This document shows, in pieces, positions 52,870 through 61,781 of a stretch of DNA of 64,000 bases. Each line of letters begins with the position of its first letter. The first letter of the stretch is position 1. The notes below the pieces were generated by a model that worked only from the letters and a program-made list of their open reading frames with translations, made no database searches and was not told the origin of the DNA. The position numbers were made by a program, and so were the translations under genes. Source of the stretch: Ruminococcaceae bacterium AB4001 (GTDB taxonomy: Bacteria; Bacillota; Clostridia; Saccharofermentanales; Saccharofermentanaceae); the NCBI GenBank assembly GCA_000621765.1, contig JHXJ01000005.1, positions 62,001 through 126,000 on the forward strand, in the 5' to 3' direction.

Positions 52870-53630
52870 TACTTGTCACCTCCCTGCGCGAGAAGTGTGA
52901 GCGTATCACTTATCTTCTGATACATCTGCCGGTCAGAAGCATCTGCCTTATAAATCTGATGGAATATGGCACCATCTTTAATGAAAAGAACTCTTGATGC
53001 ATTTGAAGCGGCCTTTGTAGAATGGGTAACCATAAGGATGGTCTGTCCCATCTGATTGACCTGTTTGAAGAGCGCAAGAAGTTCATCAGATGACTTAGAA
53101 TCCAATGCTCCCGTAGGTTCATCAGCAAGAATGACCTTCGGATCTGTTATCAGCGCCCTTGCGACAGCAGCCCTCTGCTTCTGTCCTCCGGAAACCTCAT
53201 ACGGGTATTTCTTCAGGATATTCGCGATACCCAAAGGCTCTGCGATCTTTTTAAGTCTCTCCTGCATTTCAGCTGGTTTTCTGCCCGCCAATACCAGAGG
53301 AAGATATATATTATCTTCCAGCGAAAACGTATCAAGAAGATTGAATTCCTGGAAAACATATCCGAGATTATCTCTTCTGAACTTTGCGATGTCCCTGTCC
53401 TTTACTTTTGAGAGATCCATACCGTCCAGAATAACGGAACCATCTGTTGCCTTATCAAGCGCTGCGATGATATTAAGGAGCGTTGTCTTTCCGCTTCCCG
53501 ATTCACCCATTATCGCGACATATTCGCCTTTCTCAACGGTAAAACTGACATTATTCAATGCTTCGACCGAAGTCCCGCCGAATCTGGTCTTATATACTTT
53601 TTTAATGTTTCTGGCTTCAAGCAAACTCAT
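52869..53630 (-). CDS. BceA-type ABC transporter ATP-binding protein
   Basis: A 253-residue ATPase with Walker A GESGSGKTTLL, Q-loop FQEFNLLDTF, signature VSGGQKQRAAVARAL, Walker B VILADEPTGALD and an H-loop in MVTHS. It is of the MacB/BceA class, which uses FtsX-type permeases. AAGGTGA lies 8 bases before the ATG. The 100-base gap after the kinase gene may hold a response-regulator-driven promoter, as is usual for bceAB, though I see no clear operator there. Confidence 0.92.
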   Translation of the reverse strand: MSLLEARNIKKVYKTRFGGTSVEALNNVSFTVEKGEYVAIMGESGSGKTTLLNIIAALDKATDGSVILDGMDLSKVKDRDIAKFRRDNLGYVFQEFNLLDTFSLEDNIYLPLVLAGRKPAEMQERLKKIAEPLGIANILKKYPYEVSGGQKQRAAVARALITDPKVILADEPTGALDSKSSDELLALFKQVNQMGQTILMVTHSTKAASNASRVLFIKDGAIFHQIYKADASDRQMYQKISDTLTLLAQGGDK

Positions 53631-53730
53631 AACTTAATCACCTTTCATGCTTAGGATAGCCTGAGTATATAGATCCGTTCAGTTTCATTCCTTAGCTTCT
53701 TCTTACGCAAATCTAACGGGTATGTCACAT

Positions 53731-54687
53731 TTACTCAATACTGACAGGGCGCCTGTTAAGATCGATAATGATCCTGGTTCCTTCACCCGGGGTGGATTCC
53801 GCGGAAATACCGTGGCCGAGATTGTCACAGATGCGTTTGCAGAGATAAAGACCAATTCCACTCGCACGTTTGTCTGCCCTTCCGTTAAATCCCGTATAAC
53901 CGTTTTCAAAGATCCTTGGCAGATCTTCGGCGCTGATACCTATTCCGGTATCCTGAATGCAAAGAAGGCCCGGCTTATCCATATAGATGCGGATTCCACC
54001 GTTAGCGGTATACTTTACGGCATTAGATATTACCTGCTCAATTACAAAAGAAAGCCATTTCTCATCGGACAGAACCTTTGCTGCCGTAGGTTCAAAATCC
54101 ATCTTAAGTTTCTTCGAGATAAAGTCTCTTGCAAACTTCCTTATGGCAGGTCTGATCACATCGTCAAGTTCTATCTCACGGAACACATAATCTGTGCTGT
54201 CAGAACCGAGTCTGAGGAACGCAAGGACCATATCAACATATGCTTCGATCCGGTTGAGGTCGCTGTCGAGGCGTCTGGCAATATCAGAATCCTCTGATTG
54301 TATCTGCAGTCTCATGGAAGCGATAGGAGTCTTTATCTGATGAGCCCAGACCGTATAGTACTCGACCATATTGTTGTAGTCTTCGGAGTTTTTCCTGCGG
54401 GAGAATTCTTCCTCTTCTTTCAGTTTTCCGATCAGTTCCTGATAGTCTTTTTCAAGCATATCCGAAGAAGACGGCATCTCGCACCTGGACACTTTTTCAT
54501 GTTTGCTGCGCATTATAAGGAAGTCGATGATACCGGCGATTAAAACAATAACTAAGCTTAATATCAGCGGATACAGGACCGTTACCGGAGGCATATTAAA
54601 GAGAAAATAGGAAGAAGCAAAGACCGCCTCCACTATGAGGATCAGTATGATGAGACTCAAACGCGATCTGAGATATTTCTTCAGCAT
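53731..54687 (-). CDS. BceS-type intramembrane-sensing histidine kinase
   Basis: A 318-residue kinase. Two N-terminal helices (about 10-30 and 35-55) are separated by a very short loop, so no extracellular sensor domain exists. The phospho-acceptor region reads VWAHQIKTPIASMRL, and the ATPase domain has VISNAVKYT, DTGIGISAEDLPRIFENGYTGFNG and ASGIGLYLCKRI. Such kinases take their input from the BceAB transporter rather than from a ligand. It overlaps the regulator gene by 7 bases, with GGAGG 4 bases before the ATG. Confidence 0.92.
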   Translation of the reverse strand: MLKKYLRSRLSLIILILIVEAVFASSYFLFNMPPVTVLYPLILSLVIVLIAGIIDFLIMRSKHEKVSRCEMPSSSDMLEKDYQELIGKLKEEEEFSRRKNSEDYNNMVEYYTVWAHQIKTPIASMRLQIQSEDSDIARRLDSDLNRIEAYVDMVLAFLRLGSDSTDYVFREIELDDVIRPAIRKFARDFISKKLKMDFEPTAAKVLSDEKWLSFVIEQVISNAVKYTANGGIRIYMDKPGLLCIQDTGIGISAEDLPRIFENGYTGFNGRADKRASGIGLYLCKRICDNLGHGISAESTPGEGTRIIIDLNRRPVSIE

Positions 54688-55361
54688 TCGTCCTCCAGAA
54701 TATATCCGACGCCAAACTTTGTCTTAATGACATCTTTCAGACCTATACTCTCTAACGTTTTGCGAAGTCTTCCGACATTTACGGTCAGGGTATTTTCATC
54801 GACATAGCAGTCCGTTTCCCATAAAGCCTCCATAAGCTTCTCACGGCTTACGACCTTATTCTTATTCTGAACAAGAGTGAGGAGTATCTTATACTCGTTA
54901 CGCGCGAGGTCTACCTCCTTATCCTCATATGAAACGGTATTGTTGTTCAGGTTCAGCACAGCGCCCGAAAACCCGATCGTGCTGGATGCCTGGCCAAAGT
55001 CATATGTCCTTCTGAGCAGCGCGGACACCTTTGCGATCAGGACACTCTGATCGAACGGTTTTGCAATAAAATCATCAGCTCCCATGTTTACGGCCATGAC
55101 GATATTCATGTTATCCGAAGCGGATGAAATAAAGATGATAGGAACAGAACTTTTCTTTCTTATCTCCTGGCACCAGTGAAAACCGCCAAGATAAGGCAGA
55201 GTGATATCAAGAATTATAAGATGCGGTTCGTACTCATCGATCTCTTCGATGACCTTCATGAAATCAGAAACGACACGCCCTTCCATACCCCACGTCTTAA
55301 GGCATGTAGTTATACCATCTGCTATTCCCCTGTCATCTTCAACGATGTAGATCTTATACAT
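54681..55361 (-). CDS. OmpR-family response regulator (BceR-like)
   Basis: A 226-residue regulator. The receiver has the acidic pair VEDDRG, phospho-Asp in LIILDITLPYLGG and the conserved Lys in DDFIAKPFD. A winged-helix output domain follows, with VDLARNEYKILLTLVQNKNKVVSREKLM and NVGRLRKTL. I chose the ATG at 55361, with AGGTGA 5 bases upstream, rather than a GTG three codons earlier. It probably activates the downstream transporter genes. Confidence 0.92.
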   Translation of the reverse strand: MYKIYIVEDDRGIADGITTCLKTWGMEGRVVSDFMKVIEEIDEYEPHLIILDITLPYLGGFHWCQEIRKKSSVPIIFISSASDNMNIVMAVNMGADDFIAKPFDQSVLIAKVSALLRRTYDFGQASSTIGFSGAVLNLNNNTVSYEDKEVDLARNEYKILLTLVQNKNKVVSREKLMEALWETDCYVDENTLTVNVGRLRKTLESIGLKDVIKTKFGVGYILEDEC

Positions 55362-55378
55362 ATCGTTCACCTGAAAGG

Positions 55379-55384
55379 ATTATA
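55379..55384 (-). promoter_or_regulatory. -10 element of the BceRS-AB operon
   Basis: On the minus strand a perfect TATAAT lies about 18 bases upstream of the regulator ATG, with no good -35 (GTCGAA at 17 bases). It may need an activator. The leader would be very short, about a dozen bases, but still contains the AGGTGA. Confidence 0.5.
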
Positions 55385-55458
55385 CCACTCGAGAAATGGG
55401 CTTCGACGGCCACAAGATGACTGATGACAAAAATGTTAGGATTTGACAGATAGTAGGA

Positions 55459-55464
55459 TATAAT
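55459..55464 (+). promoter_or_regulatory. -10 element of the NlpC/P60 lipoprotein gene
   Basis: TATAAT sits 37 bases before the ATG. A TTGACA is present but only 10 bases upstream, too close for a standard promoter, so the true -35 is weak. Confidence 0.45.
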
Positions 55465-55501
55465 CATTTCAAAATAACCATCATATTTGACCGGAGCGAA
55501 A

Positions 55502-57076
55502 ATGCATAGCAAAAATATTAAAACTATATCTTTTGTTCTTGCCTTGGGGCTGATCGCGTCATCGTTAAGCGGATGCGGAATAGCAGGACAAAGCAGTATT
55601 GAAAGCGCTGAGACAAGTCTTCCCACAACATCTGCCACTACAAGACCTGAGACCGAAACTACGGTAACCACTGAGACTACAGAATCTGAAACAACAGTTA
55701 CAGAAACTGAAGTTGTTGAAGAAACATTTGCGACTGCCATTGATAACTACGACATAGATCCGGAATACGTAACGCTTTTCGACGGTGTTACTCCCGAGAT
55801 GATGAAGAGTGATTTCTGGGTCGGCGAAAACGACAACATAGTCCTGATGGACCGTGATGAGATCGCCGTGTTCAATTACAATAACAGGACCCAGTTCAAA
55901 TCAGACAATGGAACTCCGATGCCGCGTCTGGATGAATTTGAAGACACTCTGGACGGAAATATCTTAAGAGAATTTCTTAATGACAATGCAGATTCCGTTC
56001 CGGATGATCCCTCACTTTATTACCTCAACGGTCACAAGGTCTCCAGGGGCTATTGGATGAACCTTGTAGAGCTCTCTAACATCGACGGTGTTGAAGATGA
56101 GATCAGGGTAAGATACGGATTCACGGTCAAGAGGATGACATTAAGACTTTTCCCTACGGAAGACCGTGTTTTCAAAGGAAAGGACGAGCAGTACTTTGAT
56201 TTTATTCTCTATTCCGAATGCATGCCGTATATGCCTGTAGTCGTGCTTCACGAGAGCCTTGACGGAGAATACCTGTACGTTGTCTTTGACAGCTTTTCAG
56301 CCTGGGTCAGAAAAGACGCAGTCGCATTATGCAATAGCAGGGACGAATGGGAAGCAAGACAGTCTCCTGAGCAGTGGCTGGTCGTAACTGCAAGGGAGAT
56401 CAGATTGGGTGACGATCCTTACAACCCGGCAATAAAAGATCTCGTGCTCCCGATGGGAACGCGCATGTCACTGGTATCAGCTGACGATGCGCCTTCTGTG
56501 ATCAACCAGAGGACCACATATGGGAATTATGTGGTCAAGGTCCCGACAAGAGGAAGCGACGGATATATCAAGGACGAATATGTCCTGATACCCGTATCAG
56601 ATGATGTTCATGTCGGGTTTCTCTCTTTGACACCGGCAAACATAGTAACTCAGGCAATGAAGCTTTTAGGTGACAGATACGGCTGGGGCGGTGACCTTCG
56701 CGCCAATGACTGCACGGGCATCACAAGAGAGATATACAGATGCTTCGGCATCCTGTTACCCCGTGTCGGACAGTCTGATTCCAAAGGTATATGCAAGGTC
56801 GATCTGAGCGAGATGTCGACTGATGAGAAACTGAATGTTATCACAAACCTGTCGCCCGGAAGTCTGGTTTCTTTCCCAGGTCACATGATGATCTATCTCG
56901 GCACGGTAGACGGCGTGCCTTATGTCATCAGTTCTGTAGGTTCTTTGACAGCTCAGGGATCAACCACAAGACAGCATCCTGACAGCGTAATTATCAACAG
57001 TCTTTACGTGAAGAGAGCAAACGGCACTACCTGGCTTGATTCGGTTCAGACGGCGCTTACGATAAGACCTGAATGA
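55502..57076 (+). CDS. Lipoprotein with SH3-like regions and NlpC/P60 peptidase
   Basis: A 524-residue secreted enzyme. The lipobox SLSGC anchors it, followed by a Thr/Glu linker (TTETTESETTVT). Two SH3-like beta regions follow (about 170-280 and 290-375). The C-terminal NlpC/P60 domain has the catalytic Cys in YGWGGDLRANDCTG and His in PGHMMIYLG. This family cuts peptidoglycan stem peptides, often D-Glu-meso-DAP bonds. ATG at 55502 with CGGAG upstream is preferred over a TTG 15 bases earlier. It is divergent from the BceRS operon and convergent with a GGDEF gene. Confidence 0.88.
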   Translation: MHSKNIKTISFVLALGLIASSLSGCGIAGQSSIESAETSLPTTSATTRPETETTVTTETTESETTVTETEVVEETFATAIDNYDIDPEYVTLFDGVTPEMMKSDFWVGENDNIVLMDRDEIAVFNYNNRTQFKSDNGTPMPRLDEFEDTLDGNILREFLNDNADSVPDDPSLYYLNGHKVSRGYWMNLVELSNIDGVEDEIRVRYGFTVKRMTLRLFPTEDRVFKGKDEQYFDFILYSECMPYMPVVVLHESLDGEYLYVVFDSFSAWVRKDAVALCNSRDEWEARQSPEQWLVVTAREIRLGDDPYNPAIKDLVLPMGTRMSLVSADDAPSVINQRTTYGNYVVKVPTRGSDGYIKDEYVLIPVSDDVHVGFLSLTPANIVTQAMKLLGDRYGWGGDLRANDCTGITREIYRCFGILLPRVGQSDSKGICKVDLSEMSTDEKLNVITNLSPGSLVSFPGHMMIYLGTVDGVPYVISSVGSLTAQGSTTRQHPDSVIINSLYVKRANGTTWLDSVQTALTIRPE

Positions 57077-57082
57077 CGGATA

Positions 57083-58111
57083 TCATTCATCTATACGGAG
57101 AATGACTTTATTCTTGCCGTTCTTCTTGCCGTAATAGAGTTTATCATCTGCTTCATTAACCCACTTATCGACAGAGTATCCGTTCTGATAAGCGGCAACG
57201 CCTGCAGTGACTGTAACTCTGACCTCATCATCTTCAAATGAGAAATCATGCTCCTCTATATTCCGGCGGAGTTTTTCGAGCAGTTCAAAGCCAAGACTTT
57301 CGGCATCACCAGTAGAAAGGATCAGGAATTCTTCTCCGCCCCATCTGGAGATAACACAGTCTTTAAGAGTATCATTCATTATCTCTGCAACAGTCTTCAG
57401 GACATGGTCACCAGCATTGTGACCGAATCTGTCGTTGATCCCCTTGAAATCATCAACATCGACCATAGCGACAAATCCGGGATGTTCCGCCTTTATGGAA
57501 TCCTCGAGGCGTTCTACCATATAATGCCTGTTATAAAGCGCAGTCAACCGGTCCTTATGAGCTGCATCAGTCAATATTTTCTCATAATCACCGATCATCT
57601 TAAGCATCATGCCTGAATACGCAATAATGAAGAAAAGTACGATTGCGGAATTGGTTATCCAGAACATAGCCGCTATATGATTTTCGACCTGATAAACCGG
57701 TCCGATATAAGCCGAATAACCGGTGGAGAACAGATAACATGATCCTACGATTGCACTTATGGCAAACGCATTGACCTTCTTCTTTCCTATTTTTGTTGCC
57801 AGATATTCCGTATAGAAAATGATCGGTATCATCGAAAGGCAGTAAAGATGGAATCCCATCCTGTAACCGAGACAGACCGTGGTAACGCACATATACAGCG
57901 TGAGCCAGAAATAGACAATCCTGACATAAATATCAAGTTTTTCTTTCCGGATCAGGAAATAACCGATAATGTAGACCAGAGCAGTCGGAATACTGAACCA
58001 GATAAGAAAAGAAGCTTTGCATATAACAAAGAAACCCGCCAGTCCGAATACCAGAAGGAGTATGATCGAGTTAATGGTATATGTAAACTTCTTTACAGTC
58101 TTAAGATCCAT
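57083..58111 (-). CDS. Membrane diguanylate cyclase (GGDEF protein)
   Basis: A 342-residue protein. Six membrane helices (about 10-180) are joined to a GGDEF domain whose conserved segments are DRLTALYNRHYMVERLE, FVAMVDVDDFKGINDRFGHNAGD and the active site RWGGEEF. It should make c-di-GMP in response to a membrane or small-molecule cue. The RxxD inhibitory site is absent. GGAGG precedes the ATG. It is convergent with the P60 lipoprotein, with only 6 bases between the stops and a small TGAATGA/TCATTCA hairpin spanning them. Confidence 0.9.
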   Translation of the reverse strand: MDLKTVKKFTYTINSIILLLVFGLAGFFVICKASFLIWFSIPTALVYIIGYFLIRKEKLDIYVRIVYFWLTLYMCVTTVCLGYRMGFHLYCLSMIPIIFYTEYLATKIGKKKVNAFAISAIVGSCYLFSTGYSAYIGPVYQVENHIAAMFWITNSAIVLFFIIAYSGMMLKMIGDYEKILTDAAHKDRLTALYNRHYMVERLEDSIKAEHPGFVAMVDVDDFKGINDRFGHNAGDHVLKTVAEIMNDTLKDCVISRWGGEEFLILSTGDAESLGFELLEKLRRNIEEHDFSFEDDEVRVTVTAGVAAYQNGYSVDKWVNEADDKLYYGKKNGKNKVILRIDE

Positions 58112-58139
58112 TTGGGTTCCTCCGCCCTCAGATAAGTCA

Positions 58140-58201
58140 ATTATACTCCCTGAGGAAGGCTGTACTGTCCGTTACACTTATGTTTAACACAAGGTTTACA
58201 C
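58140..58201 (-). promoter_or_regulatory. GGDEF-gene promoter with upstream direct repeats
   Basis: On the minus strand a perfect TATAAT (58140-58145) lacks a -35. Behind it, read on the plus strand, stand GTTACAC (58171), TTAACA (58184-58189) and TTTACA (58195-58200). The last two are exactly 11 bases apart, like the half-sites of OmpR/PhoP-class regulators. An activated promoter is likely. Confidence 0.45.
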
Positions 58202-58222
58202 AACGGAAATATAGATTCCCGG

Positions 58223-61200
58223 TTACCTCAGATCAACATAATAGGTCTCGTTCAACACTATGCTCTTAAAGATATTACAGCCATCCGGATTAACAGCTAT
58301 GATCTTATTGGCAGCATCCGGATTATGCTTAACATAATCAGTTACGTAATCGTATTTCTCCCACAGGTGCATCGGAGTAAACCATTTGATGTCGGCAACC
58401 GAAAGATAGTGATCTATCGTCCTGAATCCGAAATCATACCACCTCGGATCCAAAGGAAGCATGGCATAATCGATCGTACCGATCCCGCTGAGGATACGGG
58501 TATTAGCCTTAAACTGTTCTTCAGTATTGCGGACTTCTTTAAGATAGAATTTGTGAGCCATTTGTTCTGCAGTAAGTCCTGTACTGTATCCTGTCTTCAA
58601 CATTTTGTTGAACCTGTCTGCCAGACGGTTTTTAAACGTAGTAAATGTCTGCGAAGCACTGACAAAAAGATCTCCCGCATGGAAGAATCTGAAGTCTTTT
58701 GTCTCAACTATAAATGCGACGCCGAGATCAGTTGAAGTAATGCTTCTGACTGAACCGAAATCAGTCTCAAGTCTCTGATCGCCTCTGAAGGAACACAGAA
58801 TATCTGCAACAGAAGCAGGCATCTTTTCCAAAGCCGCCTGTTCTATCGCCTTACCGCTTAATCCGAGATATATCTCAGCTACATTGTATCTTTCGGCAAG
58901 ATCGAAAATACGCGCATTATAGTGATCGAGATGTACATGCGAAATAAAGATGTACACCGGCTTGTTGGGATCAAGCTGCGGAATGCTCGAACGGTACCAG
59001 TCGAATACAAAAGTCTCATTTACGGTCTCGATTATGAATCCGCTCTGTCCGCCATAACAGCACTTAATGCTGTCGAAGGTAGGATGAAGTTCATTCACGG
59101 GAAGATCGAAATACAAACCGGATTTAACATGCTCTCCGTTCTTGAATTCAAGATCATAGGGAACGCCCAATTGTGAATGAACAAACCTGCCTTCTTCTTT
59201 ATTCATAATCCAGACACCAGATTTGGTCTCACGCATCTCATATTCACGGTTATCATAAACAAGATCACGGAGCGAAGCTTTTTTATCATAATAAGCTGTG
59301 CCTCTTCCGTTATAGCATCCGTCCTTGAATTCTCCGACCCAGTATCCGCCCTTGAAATAATATGTTCCATGGCCATGTGGTTTGCCGCCGACTAATTCAC
59401 CTTCGTAATATGTTCCATTGCTGTAATCGTATCTGCCACGTGTTTTTTCAGTCATTTTCTTTTCCCTCTCCATTTGTTCTTTTTTTGCGTTTTCAATTTC
59501 CCTGCCGGCCTTATCAAACCACGCTATCATATGGACAGTCTCCTGAGCATCAACTCCATACATTTTGCTGCAGGCATAGACTAAAGCGTCAATAAGAGGA
59601 TAAGCCTTTTCAAAATCTCTGTTATTGAAGTATTTTACAACTTCACTCTTAAACCTGTTTATGAGTTCTCTCAGCTTATCTTCAATTCTTTTTATGCTTT
59701 TACCGTCTTCATTATGTGCTTCCCGCCAGCCTGCGAGACAGTCCGCGTAGGATTTCAATGCATCTTGGTAATCACCGGTTGCTTCATATGTTTGAGCCAG
59801 ATATTCAAGCGTTGTCAATGTTTTCGGATGATTCTCTCCCAAGACGGCGCACCTGCTTTTATAGCACTGTTTATTTATTTCCAGTGCTTCTTTATATTTT
59901 TTGTATTTGTATTGATAGCGTCCGATATTATTTAATACATGAAGAGTCATAGGGTGTTCTGAACCCAATACATCACAACACAACTCATAGCATTTTTTGC
60001 CGATAGTAATAGCCTTATCAAATTCTGAGACAAAACTATATGCAGATGCAAGATTCTCCATTGAACGCAGCGTGTCAGGATGCTTTTCCCCAAGTACCTC
60101 AACATACAGCTCATAACACTTTTTGATAAGCTCCAACGCCGTAGCATATCCGCTCTGAATAACATAAGCTCCGGCAAGGCCATTTAAAACAAGAAGTGTC
60201 CTGGCATCTTTTTCGCCATACTTGGCTAAAAACTTCTCATAGCACTTCTTGCGCATTTCAAACGATTTTTCATACTCGCCGACATTATCGAAGGCATTTG
60301 AAAGATTATGCATGAGCTTGAGAGCTCTTTCACTGTCTTCTCCTTCCGCTTTACATGCCAGATCGTAATCCATCTGGTTCAGTTCAAGTGCTTCGTTATA
60401 TCTTCCGGCCCGTCCGCAGGCTATTGCCCAGTCATTCAATGCACGGATTGACTCATCATGTTCATCACCATACACCTTCCGGCTAAGCCCGTAACCTATT
60501 TGTCCGCAGTCCAAAGCCTGCTGATAATCACCATTGTTTCTGTAAGCTTCTGAAAGATCGATCAAAGCGCTTACCGTATCAGGATCTTCTTCACCCGAAG
60601 TTTCAAGTCTCAGGTCATAGATCTTCTTTGCCCAATATAAGGTTTTTCTGTAATCAGCTTCGACTTTTTTACCTTCTCTGTACATTGTCATCAGCTTCTT
60701 CATTGCTTCTATAAGACCTGCTTCGGCAGCTTTGGTTAAAAGTTTTACGCCTCTGCCGATATCGATCTCGACATCGATTCCTTCAAGATAGGCAAGACCT
60801 ATCAGATAGTTATGCTCAGGATCATTATTGTTTTCAGATACAGCTATCCCGACAAGCATATCCAAAAGCCGCTCGTTAAATGTATTCGCATCGCCTGTAT
60901 CGGTACAGTCAGGGAGACCCGGATAAGCTTCGATCAACTGAGCGTAATCCGTAACCATCATCTCGGCGGGAAATATATTCTTTTCAAGTCTTACAGCCTC
61001 AGGATATTCCTGTGCCATTATGTAATTCGGTGTGCCGTCACTTTGTCTGTCGAGAAGATGAGGCGTAACGAGCAGGGTAAACAGTTTGCTGTCTTTGAGC
61101 ATCCTCCCTATACCATCTCTGAAACTTTCTCCGGGAGTCAGAAACTCATCGAACCATATTGCAATGTCCTCACACTCAGGATTGTTGTGGATCATCTTCA

Positions 61201-61759
61201 TGAGGTCGTTTGCAAGTTTCCTGTCAGTCTTTCTGTAGCTCAAAAAGATGTATGCATCAAAAGCTTTCCTGATCCTGTCTCTCAGTTCGTTGCTTTCCAA
61301 AACAGATCCAAGGTATTTTTTGAGTTTCTCCTTATAACTGATCTTTGTCTTGTCGGCATTAGAAGGAGAAAGATACTGGATCTCACCGAATCTGTCCGGC
61401 CTGCTGTATACTTCCCTGATGCCGTTATCGAGCAGGATAGGAAGAACAGGAATATGTTTTTCTCTGGCGAATAGATAGTCATGATCCATAGCCCTGTTGG
61501 GCTTGATAAGAAGATTAAGGGTTACCGGTATGACGAAAAGGCTCATTCGCTCAAGGTCGACTAAAGTATTCTCATCATCAGTCTTTGCAGTCATGTCCTG
61601 CGTGTAGTATATAGTGCAGTCAAATGCTTCAAGAATGTCATCACTTATCTTTTCAAAGCATTCATTAAAATCATCAGGATGGCATGTGAAATACACCTTG
61701 GCTTTCCCCTCAGGTGATGAGGTTCCGCGTGTCTTATATGAGAATACCGTTTCGCTCAT
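58223..61759 (-). CDS. TIR-TIR-Sel1-TPR-MORN-metallo-beta-lactamase protein
   Basis: An 1178-residue protein. Residues 18-150 look like a first, divergent TIR domain (KVYFTCHPDDFNE). Residues 167-265 are a clear TIR domain (AYIFLSYRKTDR, then IWFDEFLTPGESF and MAQEYPEA, which holds the likely catalytic Glu). Sel1 units (about 315-380) and tetratricopeptide repeats of kinesin-light-chain style (about 385-690) follow, then MORN repeats (YYEGELVGGKPHGHGTYYF). The C-terminus is a metallo-beta-lactamase fold with SHVHLDH (940-946) and HAGD (1027-1030). TIR domains cleave NAD or make cyclic ADP-ribose isomers. The hydrolase fused here might act on that product. AGGAG lies 7 bases before the ATG. 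Confidence 0.82.
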   Translation of the reverse strand: MSETVFSYKTRGTSSPEGKAKVYFTCHPDDFNECFEKISDDILEAFDCTIYYTQDMTAKTDDENTLVDLERMSLFVIPVTLNLLIKPNRAMDHDYLFAREKHIPVLPILLDNGIREVYSRPDRFGEIQYLSPSNADKTKISYKEKLKKYLGSVLESNELRDRIRKAFDAYIFLSYRKTDRKLANDLMKMIHNNPECEDIAIWFDEFLTPGESFRDGIGRMLKDSKLFTLLVTPHLLDRQSDGTPNYIMAQEYPEAVRLEKNIFPAEMMVTDYAQLIEAYPGLPDCTDTGDANTFNERLLDMLVGIAVSENNNDPEHNYLIGLAYLEGIDVEIDIGRGVKLLTKAAEAGLIEAMKKLMTMYREGKKVEADYRKTLYWAKKIYDLRLETSGEEDPDTVSALIDLSEAYRNNGDYQQALDCGQIGYGLSRKVYGDEHDESIRALNDWAIACGRAGRYNEALELNQMDYDLACKAEGEDSERALKLMHNLSNAFDNVGEYEKSFEMRKKCYEKFLAKYGEKDARTLLVLNGLAGAYVIQSGYATALELIKKCYELYVEVLGEKHPDTLRSMENLASAYSFVSEFDKAITIGKKCYELCCDVLGSEHPMTLHVLNNIGRYQYKYKKYKEALEINKQCYKSRCAVLGENHPKTLTTLEYLAQTYEATGDYQDALKSYADCLAGWREAHNEDGKSIKRIEDKLRELINRFKSEVVKYFNNRDFEKAYPLIDALVYACSKMYGVDAQETVHMIAWFDKAGREIENAKKEQMEREKKMTEKTRGRYDYSNGTYYEGELVGGKPHGHGTYYFKGGYWVGEFKDGCYNGRGTAYYDKKASLRDLVYDNREYEMRETKSGVWIMNKEEGRFVHSQLGVPYDLEFKNGEHVKSGLYFDLPVNELHPTFDSIKCCYGGQSGFIIETVNETFVFDWYRSSIPQLDPNKPVYIFISHVHLDHYNARIFDLAERYNVAEIYLGLSGKAIEQAALEKMPASVADILCSFRGDQRLETDFGSVRSITSTDLGVAFIVETKDFRFFHAGDLFVSASQTFTTFKNRLADRFNKMLKTGYSTGLTAEQMAHKFYLKEVRNTEEQFKANTRILSGIGTIDYAMLPLDPRWYDFGFRTIDHYLSVADIKWFTPMHLWEKYDYVTDYVKHNPDAANKIIAVNPDGCNIFKSIVLNETYYVDLR

Positions 61760-61781
61760 TTACTGACTCCTGAAAACAGAT

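Noticed and set aside
55444-55464. TTGACA plus TATAAT before the P60 lipoprotein as a standard promoter
   Set aside because: The hexamers are only 10 bases apart; only the -10 was kept.
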